DNA of 64,000 nucleotides from Agreia sp. VKM Ac-1783 (GCF_900177765.1 NZ_FXWI01000002.1:186001-250000); one strand, 5' to 3'; counted from the first letter of the stretch, positions 31,132 through 39,332 are shown. The notes: generated by a model not told the origin, from the letters alone. Translations and numbers: made by a program.

Positions 31132-31137
31132 AGCCTA
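31132..31137 (-). promoter_or_regulatory. -10 element of the DUF885 gene, overlapping an upstream stop codon
   Basis: The minus-strand TAGGCT is six bases before the DUF885 ATG. Its first three bases are the TAG stop of the 31135 gene. No ribosome site lies in the GAATGC between. Confidence 0.45.
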
Positions 31138-31665
31138 ACGAGGACCTCCGGCATCGTCGGCTCCCGAGTGGACGCGAATGGTTTCTCGAGTGGAACGTCG
31201 TCTGTCTGGGGACAGTCGCCGGTGGGCCTCACCGAGGACAGTCGCGTTGAAGAATGCGTCGACCGAGTGCTGCGCAGCGTCGACGCTCGCGGCGTGTGCG
31301 CCGTACCATCGGCCACACGTCATCAGTGGCGGACCGTCGACTTCGTGTGCGAACCATCCGTGGGTGCCGGCGTTGGGTCCGTGCACAGACCTGATCTCGA
31401 TGTCGTGTCGGGCCAGGCGAGCGCCGAGGACGGCGTCTCGGGCGTCGTCGAATGAGTGATAGATCACGGCACTCCGCCCGAGTTCGCGGTTGTTGCTGGC
31501 GAGGAGACGCCAGACGCAGACCGGACCGTTCTGCGGGTCGGCGAGACGATCGAGGGGCCGGTCGGATGGAGCAGTCAGCCCATCGCGAAACCGTGACCAG
31601 GCTCGTGGCATGGGGTCCGCAGCCGACGTGAAAGACGAGAATACGATGCTCGCCGCCGTTGTCAC
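31135..31665 (-). CDS. Hypothetical protein with YegP-like WRLLASNNRELGRSA motif
   Basis: This 176-residue protein is not a family I can name with certainty. The middle contains CVWRLLASNNRELGRSAVIY followed by a DDARDAVL helix, the pattern of small YegP/DUF1508-like repeats in actinobacteria (W-x-L..NxR.hxRSa). The start is GTG at 31665; an imperfect -10 (GAGAAT) lies six bases upstream. It lies between polA and the DUF885 gene. Confidence 0.6.
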   Translation of the reverse strand: MTTAASIVFSSFTSAADPMPRAWSRFRDGLTAPSDRPLDRLADPQNGPVCVWRLLASNNRELGRSAVIYHSFDDARDAVLGARLARHDIEIRSVHGPNAGTHGWFAHEVDGPPLMTCGRWYGAHAASVDAAQHSVDAFFNATVLGEAHRRLSPDRRRSTRETIRVHSGADDAGGPR

Positions 31666-31750
31666 CTCGACATTCTCTGTGACTCGGATGTCGGGCGGGC
31701 GTCCTGGAGGTGTCCGAATGGTGTCGAGAAGGGCTGAGCGAGGGGAACGA

Positions 31751-34441
31751 TCAGTGCGCGGCGTCGTTCCAGTTCGCTCCGCGACCGACCTGCACTTCGA
31801 GGGGAACCCGAAGTTCGGCGGCGGTGCTCATGCGCGTGGTAACGATCTCGGACAGCGTCTGCCACTCGCCGGGTGCGACATCGAAGACCAGTTCGTCGTG
31901 CACCTGCAGAAGCATGCGCGAGGCGAGCTGCTGCTCTTTCAGGTCGCGTGCGATGTTGATCATGGCGATCTTGATGATGTCGGCGGCGGTGCCCTGGATC
32001 GGGGCGTTGAGAGCGGCCCGCTCGTCGTTGTCGCGCAGCACCCTGTTCGCGCTGTTGAGGTTGGCGAACGGACGACGGCGGCCGAAGATCGTCTCGGTGT
32101 AGCCGTCTTCTTTAGCCTGCAGCACCACGTTGCGCAGAAAGTCACGCACGGCGCCGAAGCGCTCGAAGTAGTCGGACATGAGCTTCTTGGCCTCGCTGGA
32201 CTCGATACGCAGCTGCTTCGAGAGTCCGAAGGCGCTCAGCCCGTAGGCGAGGCCGTAGGACATGGCCTTGACCTTGGTGCGCATGGCCGGTGTGACGTCG
32301 GAGGGCTCGACGCCGAAGACGTGCGCGCCGACGAAGCGGTGCAGGTCTTCGCCCTCGGTGAAGGCCGTGATGAGGCCCTCGTCGCCCGACAGATGGGCCA
32401 TGATCCGCATCTCGATCTGCGAGTAGTCGGCGGTGAGTAGAGTCTCGAAACCGTCGCCCACCTGAAAAGCGTGCCGGATGCGACGGCCCTCTTCGGCGCG
32501 CACGGGGATGTTCTGCAGATTGGGGTCGGTCGACGAGATGCGACCGGTGCTCGATCCGGTCTGGACATAGCGCGTGTGCACTCGGCCGTCGGGGGCGATC
32601 GCCTTGTCGACGGTCTCGATGATCTGGCGCAGCTTGGTCGCATCGCGATGCTGCAGCAGGAGACCGAGGAACGGGTGCGGGCTCGACGCTTGCAGGTCGG
32701 CGAGAGCGCCGGCGTCGGTCGAGTAGCCCGTCTTGGTGGCGCGCGTCTTGGGCATCGAGAGCCTGTCGAAGAGCACCTCTTGGATCTGCTTCGGCGACCC
32801 GAGGTTGATCTCACCGCCGATGATCTCGTAGGCATCGGTGGCGAGGTCGGTGGCCGTGGCGGCCAGTTCGGAGGACAGCTGCGAGAGTTCGTCGTGGCTC
32901 ACCGTGATTCCGATGAGTTCCATGTCGACGAGCGCCATCAGCGTGGGAATCTCGATCTCGCCGAGCACCCGCATCGTTCGCTCGTCGAGCGACGAGATCT
33001 GGGCGGCCGCGACGCGTGCGATGTACCACGCCTGGGTCGCGGGGCCCACGTCGGAGTCGTCGTCGGGCACGAGCTGATTGGGATCGGGCGTGGGCAGCAC
33101 CTCGGCGAGGGTGCGGTCGACGAGTTCGGCGAGCGAGCGATCGGCTGAGGAGTCGGGACGGACCAGCCAGGCGGCGAGCGTGCTATCGAAGCTCAGCCCG
33201 GACACGGCGAGCCCGGCTCGACGAAGCGTCTTGATCTGTTCCTTCGCTCCGTGCATGATCTTCGGCGAGTCGCTCGCCAGCCACGCTTCGAGAGCCGAGT
33301 AGTCGGGGCTCCCCGCGCTCCAGGGCGCGAACAGGCTCTCGGTGGCCGATGCGATGCCGAGGCCGATGGGTACGCCGCCCTGCTCTTCGACCTGGAGGGC
33401 GAGCCCCTGCGGGTTGTTCTTCTGGGCGCGAGAGAGCCAGAGCTCGAGCTCTTCGTCGAGCACCGTCGCCGGGGTCGGAGCCGTGATCGAGACAGGAACG
33501 GCCTCGGGACCCGCGGAGCCCTGCGCGGCCGACGCATCCGGAGCTGCACCCTGGCCGTCGAGCTTGAGGACACGGTCGAGAAGAGTGCGGAACTCGAGTC
33601 GACCGAACACCTCGCGCAGAGCCTGCTCGTCGATGGGCTTGCGCTCGAGATCTGCCGGACCGACCGGCAGCTCGACGTCGGTGAGCAGATGATTGAGCTT
33701 TCTATTGCGCACCGCGTTCTCGTACTGCTCGCGCAGCTTGTCGCCGACCACGCCCTTGATCTCGTCTCTGCGCTCGATGATCGCGTCGAGGCTGCCGTAC
33801 AGGTTGATCCACTTGGCGGCCGTCTTCGGACCGACCTTGTCGACACCGATCAGGTTGTCGCTCGTCTCGCCGACGAGAGCGGCGATCTCGGGGTATTGGT
33901 GCGGCTGCACGCCGTACTTGTCGAACACCTTCTCGGCGTCGTAGCGCGTGAGTTGGGACACACCCATGGCAGACGGGTAGAGCAGGGTCACGTCGGGGCG
34001 GATGAGTTGGATGCTGTCGCGGTCGCCCGAGACGACGAAGACGCGGTAACCCTGCTCTTCACCCTGGCGAGCGAGGGTGGCCAGGATGTCGTCGGCTTCG
34101 TAGTCTTCTTTCGACACCGTGGTGATGTTCATGGCGTGCAGAGCCTCTTCGAGCAGAGGGATCTGGCCTTTGAACTCGGGGGGCGTCTCGCCCCTCGTGC
34201 CCTTGTATTCGGGGTACTCACGCGTGCGGAACGAATGCCGGGAGATATCGAACGCCACCGCGATGTGGGTCGGCTTCTCTGCCTTGAGGAGATTGATGAG
34301 CATGGCGATGAAGCCGTGGATCGCATTGGTGTGCTGCCCGTCGCGGGTCTGAAAACTGTCGACGGGCAGGGCGTAGAACGCCCGGAACGCGAGTGAATGG
34401 CCGTCGATGACGAGGAGGGTAGGCTTTTCTGAATCCGACAC
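31751..34441 (-). CDS. polA: DNA polymerase I
   Basis: Pol I fills repair patches and removes primers. The 896-residue protein has an N-terminal 5'-nuclease domain (LLVIDGHSLAFRAFYALP, GDRDSIQLI) and a middle 3'-5' exonuclease-like domain lacking the DxE catalytic residues. The C-terminal polymerase has LLTADYSQIEMRIMAHLSGD, MSYGLAYGLSAFGL and QVHDELVFDV. The GTG at 34441 is chosen because GGGGG is just upstream and TAGGCT lies seven bases before it; an in-frame GTG at 34462 is less likely. Confidence 0.96.
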   Translation of the reverse strand: MSDSEKPTLLVIDGHSLAFRAFYALPVDSFQTRDGQHTNAIHGFIAMLINLLKAEKPTHIAVAFDISRHSFRTREYPEYKGTRGETPPEFKGQIPLLEEALHAMNITTVSKEDYEADDILATLARQGEEQGYRVFVVSGDRDSIQLIRPDVTLLYPSAMGVSQLTRYDAEKVFDKYGVQPHQYPEIAALVGETSDNLIGVDKVGPKTAAKWINLYGSLDAIIERRDEIKGVVGDKLREQYENAVRNRKLNHLLTDVELPVGPADLERKPIDEQALREVFGRLEFRTLLDRVLKLDGQGAAPDASAAQGSAGPEAVPVSITAPTPATVLDEELELWLSRAQKNNPQGLALQVEEQGGVPIGLGIASATESLFAPWSAGSPDYSALEAWLASDSPKIMHGAKEQIKTLRRAGLAVSGLSFDSTLAAWLVRPDSSADRSLAELVDRTLAEVLPTPDPNQLVPDDDSDVGPATQAWYIARVAAAQISSLDERTMRVLGEIEIPTLMALVDMELIGITVSHDELSQLSSELAATATDLATDAYEIIGGEINLGSPKQIQEVLFDRLSMPKTRATKTGYSTDAGALADLQASSPHPFLGLLLQHRDATKLRQIIETVDKAIAPDGRVHTRYVQTGSSTGRISSTDPNLQNIPVRAEEGRRIRHAFQVGDGFETLLTADYSQIEMRIMAHLSGDEGLITAFTEGEDLHRFVGAHVFGVEPSDVTPAMRTKVKAMSYGLAYGLSAFGLSKQLRIESSEAKKLMSDYFERFGAVRDFLRNVVLQAKEDGYTETIFGRRRPFANLNSANRVLRDNDERAALNAPIQGTAADIIKIAMINIARDLKEQQLASRMLLQVHDELVFDVAPGEWQTLSEIVTTRMSTAAELRVPLEVQVGRGANWNDAAH

Positions 34442-34448
34442 GACCCCC

Positions 34449-34454
34449 AGCCTA
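34449..34454 (-). promoter_or_regulatory. -10 element of polA
   Basis: The minus-strand TAGGCT ends seven bases before the polA GTG. The 59-base gap to the divergent thioesterase gene leaves little room for longer leaders. Confidence 0.45.
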
Positions 34455-34500
34455 CAAGTCACCTCCGACGGCGGCCGGGCCCCAGCATTCGAAGGCGACG

Positions 34501-34920
34501 ATGACCGAAAACACTGTGGATGCGCTGGGCTGGATTCGCGACAGGGGCGCCGGCGAGCTGGCGGAGAAGATGGGCATCGAGTTCGTCGAGTTCACGCTCG
34601 AGCGGGCCGTCGCCACGATGCCGGTCGAGGGCAATAGACAGCCGGCGAATCTTCTGCACGGCGGCGCCTACGTCGTTCTCGGCGAGTCCCTCGGTTCCAT
34701 GTCGGCGAATCTGCACGCCGGCCCCGACAGGCTCGCCGTCGGCATCGAGATCAACGCCTCGCACACGCGATCGGCTCGCAGCGGCCTGGTGACCGCCGTC
34801 TGCACGCCCATCCACCTGGGGCGCACCCTCACGACGCACGAAATCGCCATCGACGACGATCAGGGTCGGCGCTGCTCGACGATCCGCATCACGAACATGA
34901 TCATCGACAAGAAGAACTGA
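34501..34920 (+). CDS. PaaI/YdiI-like hotdog thioesterase
   Basis: This 139-residue hotdog protein has the motif NLLHGGAYVVLGESLGSMSA, in which HGG and the Glu of GES are the catalytic elements of the 1,4-dihydroxy-2-naphthoyl-CoA/YdiI-type thioesterases. SRSG-like TRSARSGLVTAVCTPIHLGR follows. The substrate is not certain; a menaquinone-pathway role is possible by family. AAGGCG precedes the ATG. It is divergent from polA and converges on the 34922 gene with a single intervening base. Confidence 0.87.
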   Translation: MTENTVDALGWIRDRGAGELAEKMGIEFVEFTLERAVATMPVEGNRQPANLLHGGAYVVLGESLGSMSANLHAGPDRLAVGIEINASHTRSARSGLVTAVCTPIHLGRTLTTHEIAIDDDQGRRCSTIRITNMIIDKKN

Positions 34921-34921
34921 G

Positions 34922-35308
34922 TCAGTTCGAGGTCATCGCCCGGTAGAAGTGGGTGATGCTGTCTGCTTCCCCGTTGCGGAAGGCCTTGAAGACCTTGCCG
35001 ATGGGATTGCTGAGATTCTGCGGAGGCAGCGAGACCAGCAGCGGAAAGCTCGCGTACGCCTCGAGGGCTGTTCCGGCGCTGGTCGTCCATACTCCGCCAG
35101 CGTGCCGAACCATGACCTCGCCGACGTAGCAGCCGAAACCGAAGAGGGTCTCGGCGAATCGTTCCTCGGTCACGCCCTGCGCTCGGAAGCCGGCGATGAG
35201 GCTGTCGACCTGCTCCAGGCTGTCGACCGAATAGTCGAGATCGATCCCGCTGACGGAGCGTGCCACCGCGACGATGTCATCGGAGAATGCCACGGCGTTG
35301 GCCGGCAA
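34922..35308 (-). CDS. Conserved hypothetical protein
   Basis: This 128-residue soluble protein is not one I can place in a characterised family. It has LFGFGCYVGEVMVRHAGGVW, a pattern seen in small actinobacterial and Bacillus unknowns, and a C-terminal NPIGKVFKAFRNGEADSITHFY helix. The start is uncertain: a TTG at 35308 has GAGG upstream, and a GTG at 35289 is another option. It lies downstream of pdtaR on the same strand. Confidence 0.65.
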   Translation of the reverse strand: MPANAVAFSDDIVAVARSVSGIDLDYSVDSLEQVDSLIAGFRAQGVTEERFAETLFGFGCYVGEVMVRHAGGVWTTSAGTALEAYASFPLLVSLPPQNLSNPIGKVFKAFRNGEADSITHFYRAMTSN

Positions 35309-35415
35309 GACCTCATGCTTGAGTTTGAGGGTGGCCCGGCGAATCGGCCGATCGGGTTCGACGGAGCCTCGAGAGGGTCGACGGAACGCGGAACCGTTGG
35401 ACGACAGGGTCGGCT

Positions 35416-36021
35416 CTACTTCTTGGCGCTGAGCTGCTCGATGATCGCCAGGGCGACATCGTGCATGGTGAGGCGACGGTCCATAGACGCCTTCTGAATC
35501 CAGCGGAACGCCTCGGGCTCGGTCAGGCCCATCTTCTCGTTGAGCAGGCCCTTGGCGCGGTCGACGAGCTTGCGGGTCTCGAATCGCTCGACCAGATCGG
35601 CCACCTCTGCCTCGAGGGTGATGATCTGCGCGTAACGCGAGAGTGCGATCTCGATGGCGGGCAGCAGATCGCTCGGCGTGAACGGCTTGACGACGTAGGC
35701 GAGTGCTCCGGCCTCGGTCGCGCGCTCGACGAGTTCTTTCTGGCTGAACGCGGTGAGCAGTACGACGGGCGCAATGTGACCCTTGCTGAGACGCTCGGCA
35801 GCCGAGATGCCATCGAGCTGAGGCATCTTGACATCCATGATCACCAGGTCGGGGCGCAGCTCGGTGGCGAGCGCGACGGCGGTCTCGCCATCCCCTGCTT
35901 CACCGACGACCTCGAAGCCGTTATCACGGAGGATCTCGACGATATCGAGGCGAATCAGCGATTCGTCTTCTGCAACGACTACGCGACGGGGCGCGACGGG
36001 GGTGGATTCTTGGTCTGACAC
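35416..36021 (-). CDS. pdtaR: ANTAR-domain response regulator (PdtaR type)
   Basis: This antitermination regulator binds RNA hairpins when phosphorylated by a PdtaS-type kinase. The 201-residue protein has an N-terminal receiver domain (VVVAEDESLIRLDI, phospho-Asp in VIMDVKMPQLDG, VKPF) and a C-terminal ANTAR domain (RKLVDRAKGLLNEKMGLTEPEAFRWIQKAS in short form). The partner kinase is not in this window. The GTG start has TAGGCT six bases upstream. It is divergent from tRNA-Leu, whose promoter overlaps the first codon. Confidence 0.93.
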   Translation of the reverse strand: MSDQESTPVAPRRVVVAEDESLIRLDIVEILRDNGFEVVGEAGDGETAVALATELRPDLVIMDVKMPQLDGISAAERLSKGHIAPVVLLTAFSQKELVERATEAGALAYVVKPFTPSDLLPAIEIALSRYAQIITLEAEVADLVERFETRKLVDRAKGLLNEKMGLTEPEAFRWIQKASMDRRLTMHDVALAIIEQLSAKK

Positions 36022-36042
36022 CCTGCAAGCCTACGGTATTCT
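36015..36042 (+). promoter_or_regulatory. Promoter of tRNA-Leu
   Basis: CTGACA (36015-36020), a 16-base spacer and TATTCT (36037-36042) form the best -35/-10 pair in the window. It lies 19 bases before the mature tRNA 5' end. Confidence 0.6.
36028..36033 (-). promoter_or_regulatory. -10 element of pdtaR (leaderless arrangement)
   Basis: The minus-strand TAGGCT lies six bases before the pdtaR GTG. It falls inside the spacer of the divergent tRNA-Leu promoter, so the two polymerase sites exclude each other. Confidence 0.45.
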
Positions 36043-36061
36043 GATCCCAGCACGTGAACGA

Positions 36062-36144
36062 GCCGGTGTGGCGGAATGGCAGACGCGGCGCACTCAAAAT
36101 GCGCTGTCCGTGAGGGCTTGTGGGTTCGAGTCCCACCACCGGTA
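36062..36144 (+). tRNA. tRNA-Leu (anticodon CAA)
   Basis: The 83-base cloverleaf has the acceptor stem GCCGGTG/CACCGGT, the anticodon stem-loop GCGCA-CTCAAAA-TGCGC with anticodon CAA (reads UUG), a long class-II variable arm (TGTCCGTGAGGGCTT) and the T arm GTGGG-TTCGAGT-CCCAC. CCA is not encoded. It stands alone between pdtaR and rpmJ. Confidence 0.96.
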
Positions 36145-36194
36145 CTTTTCATCACGTGACTTCTGCCTCGGCGTGTGGGTGCTCCCGGTCGGGA

Positions 36195-36221
36195 ATAACG
36201 ATCGACGCTGGGCGTTATACC
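36195..36221 (+). promoter_or_regulatory. Candidate promoter and dyad upstream of rpmJ
   Basis: ATAACG (36195-36200) and CGTTAT (36213-36218) form an inverted repeat with a 12-base spacer. The right arm runs into TATACC (36216-36221), a possible -10. It does not match the Zur boxes I know, although type-B L36 genes are often zinc-regulated. Confidence 0.35.
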
Positions 36222-36243
36222 TGCCAAAGGGAAGGAGTTCAGT

Positions 36244-36366
36244 ATGAAGGTACGCAATTCACTGGGTTCGATGAAGAAGATGCAGGGTTCGCAGATTGTC
36301 AGGCGTAACGGGCGCACGCTCGTTATCAACAAGCTCAACCCCCGGTTCAAGTCGCGTCAGGGCTAA
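36244..36366 (+). CDS. rpmJ: 50S ribosomal protein L36, type B
   Basis: A complete 40-residue L36 begins [12 protein letters not shown] and ends RFKSRQG, with [14 protein letters not shown] in the middle. This is the zinc-free C-minus form (YkgO type): none of the Cys/His ligands of standard L36 is present. AAGGAG lies six bases before the ATG. It is a single gene closed by the terminator at 36408. A standard zinc-binding L36 would be expected with the main ribosomal operon elsewhere. Confidence 0.94.
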   Translation: MKVRNSLGSMKKMQGSQIVRRNGRTLVINKLNPRFKSRQG

Positions 36367-36407
36367 CACCCACAGCGAGTATGAGCTGAGCATTTCCAGC
36401 CCATCTG

Positions 36408-36440
36408 AGAGTGGCCCAGGCATTTCGCCTGGGCCACTCT
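36408..36440. terminator. Bidirectional terminator between rpmJ and the FHA gene
   Basis: A perfect 14-base stem (AGAGTGGCCCAGGC with its complement) around ATTTC, followed by TCGTT, lies between convergent rpmJ and the 36473 gene. Confidence 0.88.
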
Positions 36441-36472
36441 TCGTTAATGCTCGATGAGCGTGAAGAGCTGCG

Positions 36473-37357
36473 CTACTGCTCCGCTCCCCCGTCGTGCCGT
36501 GCGCCCGGTCGAGGCGGCTGCGGCTTCTGCCGGGAGAGTTCTCCGCCCATCCGGCCGCCGAAGGGACGCCCGTGATCGGCGAACTCCGCCCGAAAGTAGC
36601 CGAGCCGCCACGCGCCGAGTTCGATACGGGCACCCGTTCGGAGCACGCGAGCGAGCGGACGACGTGGGGAATCGCGATCGAGAAGAGGAATGTCTCCTGG
36701 CGTCTCCGATGCGAGCCGCAACGTGTACTCGTCATCGTCGGTATGCGTGATCGTCGCGTGAACCGGGTCGAGACCCTCGAGCCGCAGGTCGGCAGTGGGC
36801 CCAGAGCCGATGACCGTGACGCCGTCGATGAGTTCGAATTCTCGCGGCGGCGACCCGTCCCAGTTCTCGGAGCCGATCACGAAGATCAACCGCGGCCGCC
36901 CGGAGCCCGGTGCGGCGTGGGTCGTGGTCGGACGGAAGCGGGCGCGACGGTCGAATGTGGGCAACAGGGGCAGCAGCGTCGATGGAGGAAAGGCGACGCG
37001 GCTCGCGGCCTCGGTGCGGCGCATCAGCAGCGACGTGACGACGCTCGTCTTTCCCAGACGGATATGCGGCGACCCAGAGGCTACGCGCTGCGCTACCGAG
37101 GTCTTCACGGCGCCCAACTCCCCCACCATGCCCGCCGGTCCAGACAGCCGGATCGTCACACCCCGTCGGGCGAGTCCGCCGGCCAGGTCACGGATGCGAG
37201 CCAGCGATGCCCGCGTGCGGTCCACGAACGCCTCGGGACGCGATACGAGAATCTCGATGGTCGACCCGGCGGCCGTGATCGAACCCTCGATCGTGTTGTC
37301 CTCGCCGTCGGTGAGCTCGAACGTCAGGTCGATGTCGAAACGGACCGATGCAGCCAT
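36473..37357 (-). CDS. FHA-like domain protein of unknown function
   Basis: This 294-residue cytoplasmic protein has an N-terminal half without a family I can name and a C-terminal FHA-like domain (about 172-275), seen in REFELIDGVTVIGSGPTADLRLEG and DPVHATITHTDDDEYTL (shown in parts). The usual GR and SRxH phosphothreonine-binding residues are replaced by GS and DPVH, so peptide binding may be lost or altered. It follows the 37363 gene by five bases, and the pair probably works together. Confidence 0.7.
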   Translation of the reverse strand: MAASVRFDIDLTFELTDGEDNTIEGSITAAGSTIEILVSRPEAFVDRTRASLARIRDLAGGLARRGVTIRLSGPAGMVGELGAVKTSVAQRVASGSPHIRLGKTSVVTSLLMRRTEAASRVAFPPSTLLPLLPTFDRRARFRPTTTHAAPGSGRPRLIFVIGSENWDGSPPREFELIDGVTVIGSGPTADLRLEGLDPVHATITHTDDDEYTLRLASETPGDIPLLDRDSPRRPLARVLRTGARIELGAWRLGYFRAEFADHGRPFGGRMGGELSRQKPQPPRPGARHDGGAEQ

Positions 37358-37362
37358 GATCG

Positions 37363-37650
37363 TCAGGAACGGAGCGGGTCTGAGCCGGCCGCCTGGTCGT
37401 CGCTGGTCGTGATGCGCAGCGTGCCGTTGAACTTCCAGGTCGCTCGTGGGGCGTCAGGGCCGATGTCTCGCGGTACTTCGACGACCATGTCGACGAAGCT
37501 GTAGTTGACCGCGGCTCCACGACCCGTGAGGTACGACCACATCTCGCGCCCGAGATCGGTCCAGTCGCCGATCGTCTTGCCCTCGGGGCCGGTGGCTGTG
37601 TTCGACGGTGTTGCGCCGCCCGGAACGTCGTTGTTCGATGTGTCTGTCAT
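37363..37650 (-). CDS. Conserved hypothetical small protein
   Basis: This 95-residue acidic protein is not recognised. The core GDWTDLGREMWSYLTGRG and NYSFVDMVVEVPRD looks conserved and foldable, with a polar N-terminal tail. TAGTGT lies six bases before the ATG and there is no ribosome site, suggesting leaderless expression. It heads a two-gene unit with the FHA-like gene. Confidence 0.65.
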   Translation of the reverse strand: MTDTSNNDVPGGATPSNTATGPEGKTIGDWTDLGREMWSYLTGRGAAVNYSFVDMVVEVPRDIGPDAPRATWKFNGTLRITTSDDQAAGSDPLRS

Positions 37651-37656
37651 GTGCTG

Positions 37657-37662
37657 ACACTA
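37657..37662 (-). promoter_or_regulatory. -10 element of the 37363/36473 pair
   Basis: The minus-strand TAGTGT ends exactly six bases before the ATG at 37650, after the pyk terminator. No -35 is clear. Confidence 0.4.
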
Positions 37663-37749
37663 TTCCGGCTGGACGAGAGACGACAGAGCGCAGCCCTGCC
37701 ATTGCCAGGAACGGGACCGAGGTGTATGGCGTTATACCCGCACGCACGA

Positions 37750-37778
37750 ACGCCCCCTCACGAGATGTGAGGGGGCGT
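37750..37778 (-). terminator. pyk terminator
   Basis: ACGCCCCCTCAC (37750-37761) pairs perfectly with GTGAGGGGGCGT (37767-37778) around a five-base loop, 17 bases past the pyk stop. On the minus strand only TCGTGCG follows, so the T-run is weak. Confidence 0.82.
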
Positions 37779-37795
37779 CTGCGCAAGCCGGATCG

Positions 37796-39241
37796 TTAGT
37801 TCTCGATGACCTCGGGCTTCGACGGGTTGTGGGCCGAGCCGACGACGTGGATGCGCATGTCGTTGGTCGTGCCCGACTTTCCGGGAGGCGATCCGCTGAT
37901 CACGACGACCTTGTCGCCGACCTCTGCCAGCTCCTTGCCGAGCAGCACATCGTCGACCTGCACCATGAGCTGGTCGGTGTGCTTGACCCGCTCCGTGAGG
38001 TAGGACTCGACGCCCCAGGTGAGGGCCATGCGGTTGCGGATGCCCTCTTCGGGAGTGAGGCCGATCATGGGAATCTTCGAGCGCAGGCGCGACATACGAC
38101 GCACCGAGTCGCCCGACTCGGTGAAGACGACCACGAACTTCGCCTCGACGAAGTTGGCGACCTCTTCGGCGGCCAGCGTGACAGCGCCGCCCTGGGTGCG
38201 CGGCTTCGTACCGAGCGCAGGGATGCGGTCGAGCCCGTGCACCTCGGTGGACTCGACGATGCGAGCCATGGTCTGCACCGTGATGACCGGGTACTCACCG
38301 ACGCTGGTCTCGCCGCTGAGCATCACCGCGTCGGCACCATCGAGAACGGCGTTCGCCACGTCGGAGGTCTCGGCACGGGTGGGAATCGGGCTGGAGATCA
38401 TCGACTCGAGCATCTGCGTCGCCACGATGACCGGCTTGGCCATACGACGCGACAGTTCGATGGCGCGCTTCTGCACGATCGGAACGGCCTCGAGGGGAAG
38501 CTCTACGCCCAGGTCTCCACGAGCCACCATGATGCTGTCGAACGCGTCGATGATCTCTTCGAGGTTGTCGACGGCCTGAGGCTTCTCGATCTTGGCGACG
38601 ACGGGAACACGGCGGTTCTCCTCGGCCATGATCTCGTGCACACGCTCGACGTCTTTCGCGTCACGCACGAAGGACAGGGCGATCAGGTCTGCACCGAGCT
38701 TCAGACCCCAGCGCAGATCGGCCTCGTCTTTCGCCGAGAGAGCAGGCACGTTGACGGCGACACCGGGGAGGTTGATTCCCTTGTTGTTGGAGACGTTGCC
38801 CGCCACGATGACCTTGGTGGTGACAGTGCGGTCGTCTGATTCGACGACCTGGACCTTGACCTTGCCGTCGTCGATCAGCAGGAAGTCTCCGGGCTTCACG
38901 TCTTGCGGCAGGCCCTTGAACGTCGTTCCGGAGAGCTCTTTCGTGCCAAGCACGTCGTCGATCGTGATGGTGAAGATGTCACCTTCGCTGAGGTAGTAGG
39001 GGCCGCCCTCGAACTTTCCGAGGCGGATCTTGGGACCCTGCAGGTCGACGAGCACGGCGACAGCACGACCCGAGTCGGCCGCGGCCTTGCGCACGGTGGC
39101 GTAGATGCCCTCGTGCACGTCATAGGTTCCGTGGCTCAGGTTCATGCGGCAGACGTCGACGCCGGCGTCGATGATCGCCCGGATGTCTTCGTAGCTCGAG
39201 GTTGCCGGGCCGAGGGTGGCGACGATTTTTGCGCGTCTCAT
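37796..39241 (-). CDS. pyk: Pyruvate kinase
   Basis: Pyk makes pyruvate and ATP from phosphoenolpyruvate. The 481-residue protein has RRAKIVATLGPA, VCRMNLSHGTY, VAKIEKPQAVDNLEEI, the active-site MVARGDLGVELP and MLESMI, and a C-terminal allosteric domain. The start is the ATG at 39241; a longer in-frame reading upstream crosses the leader and a hairpin. It follows gltD by 91 bases. Confidence 0.96.
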   Translation of the reverse strand: MRRAKIVATLGPATSSYEDIRAIIDAGVDVCRMNLSHGTYDVHEGIYATVRKAAADSGRAVAVLVDLQGPKIRLGKFEGGPYYLSEGDIFTITIDDVLGTKELSGTTFKGLPQDVKPGDFLLIDDGKVKVQVVESDDRTVTTKVIVAGNVSNNKGINLPGVAVNVPALSAKDEADLRWGLKLGADLIALSFVRDAKDVERVHEIMAEENRRVPVVAKIEKPQAVDNLEEIIDAFDSIMVARGDLGVELPLEAVPIVQKRAIELSRRMAKPVIVATQMLESMISSPIPTRAETSDVANAVLDGADAVMLSGETSVGEYPVITVQTMARIVESTEVHGLDRIPALGTKPRTQGGAVTLAAEEVANFVEAKFVVVFTESGDSVRRMSRLRSKIPMIGLTPEEGIRNRMALTWGVESYLTERVKHTDQLMVQVDDVLLGKELAEVGDKVVVISGSPPGKSGTTNDMRIHVVGSAHNPSKPEVIEN

Positions 39242-39266
39242 CGTGTAGTGGTACTCCGTGTTCTCT

Positions 39267-39283
39267 GCGCCCGGGAAGGGCGC
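39267..39283 (-). promoter_or_regulatory. Hairpin in the pyk leader
   Basis: GCGCCC (39267-39272) pairs with GGGCGC (39278-39283) around a five-base loop, upstream of the GGAG ribosome site of pyk. It could be a gltD terminator or a leader element; sequence does not decide. Confidence 0.35.
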
Positions 39284-39332
39284 AATCGGGATAGTGGCTG
39301 AATCGGATGAAGGATGGAACGGGGATGGAGCG

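Noticed and set aside
37727-37740. Plus-strand -10-like GTTATACC similar to that at rpmJ
   Set aside because: No plus-strand gene follows; the next plus-strand stretch is the pyk terminator and antisense to pyk.
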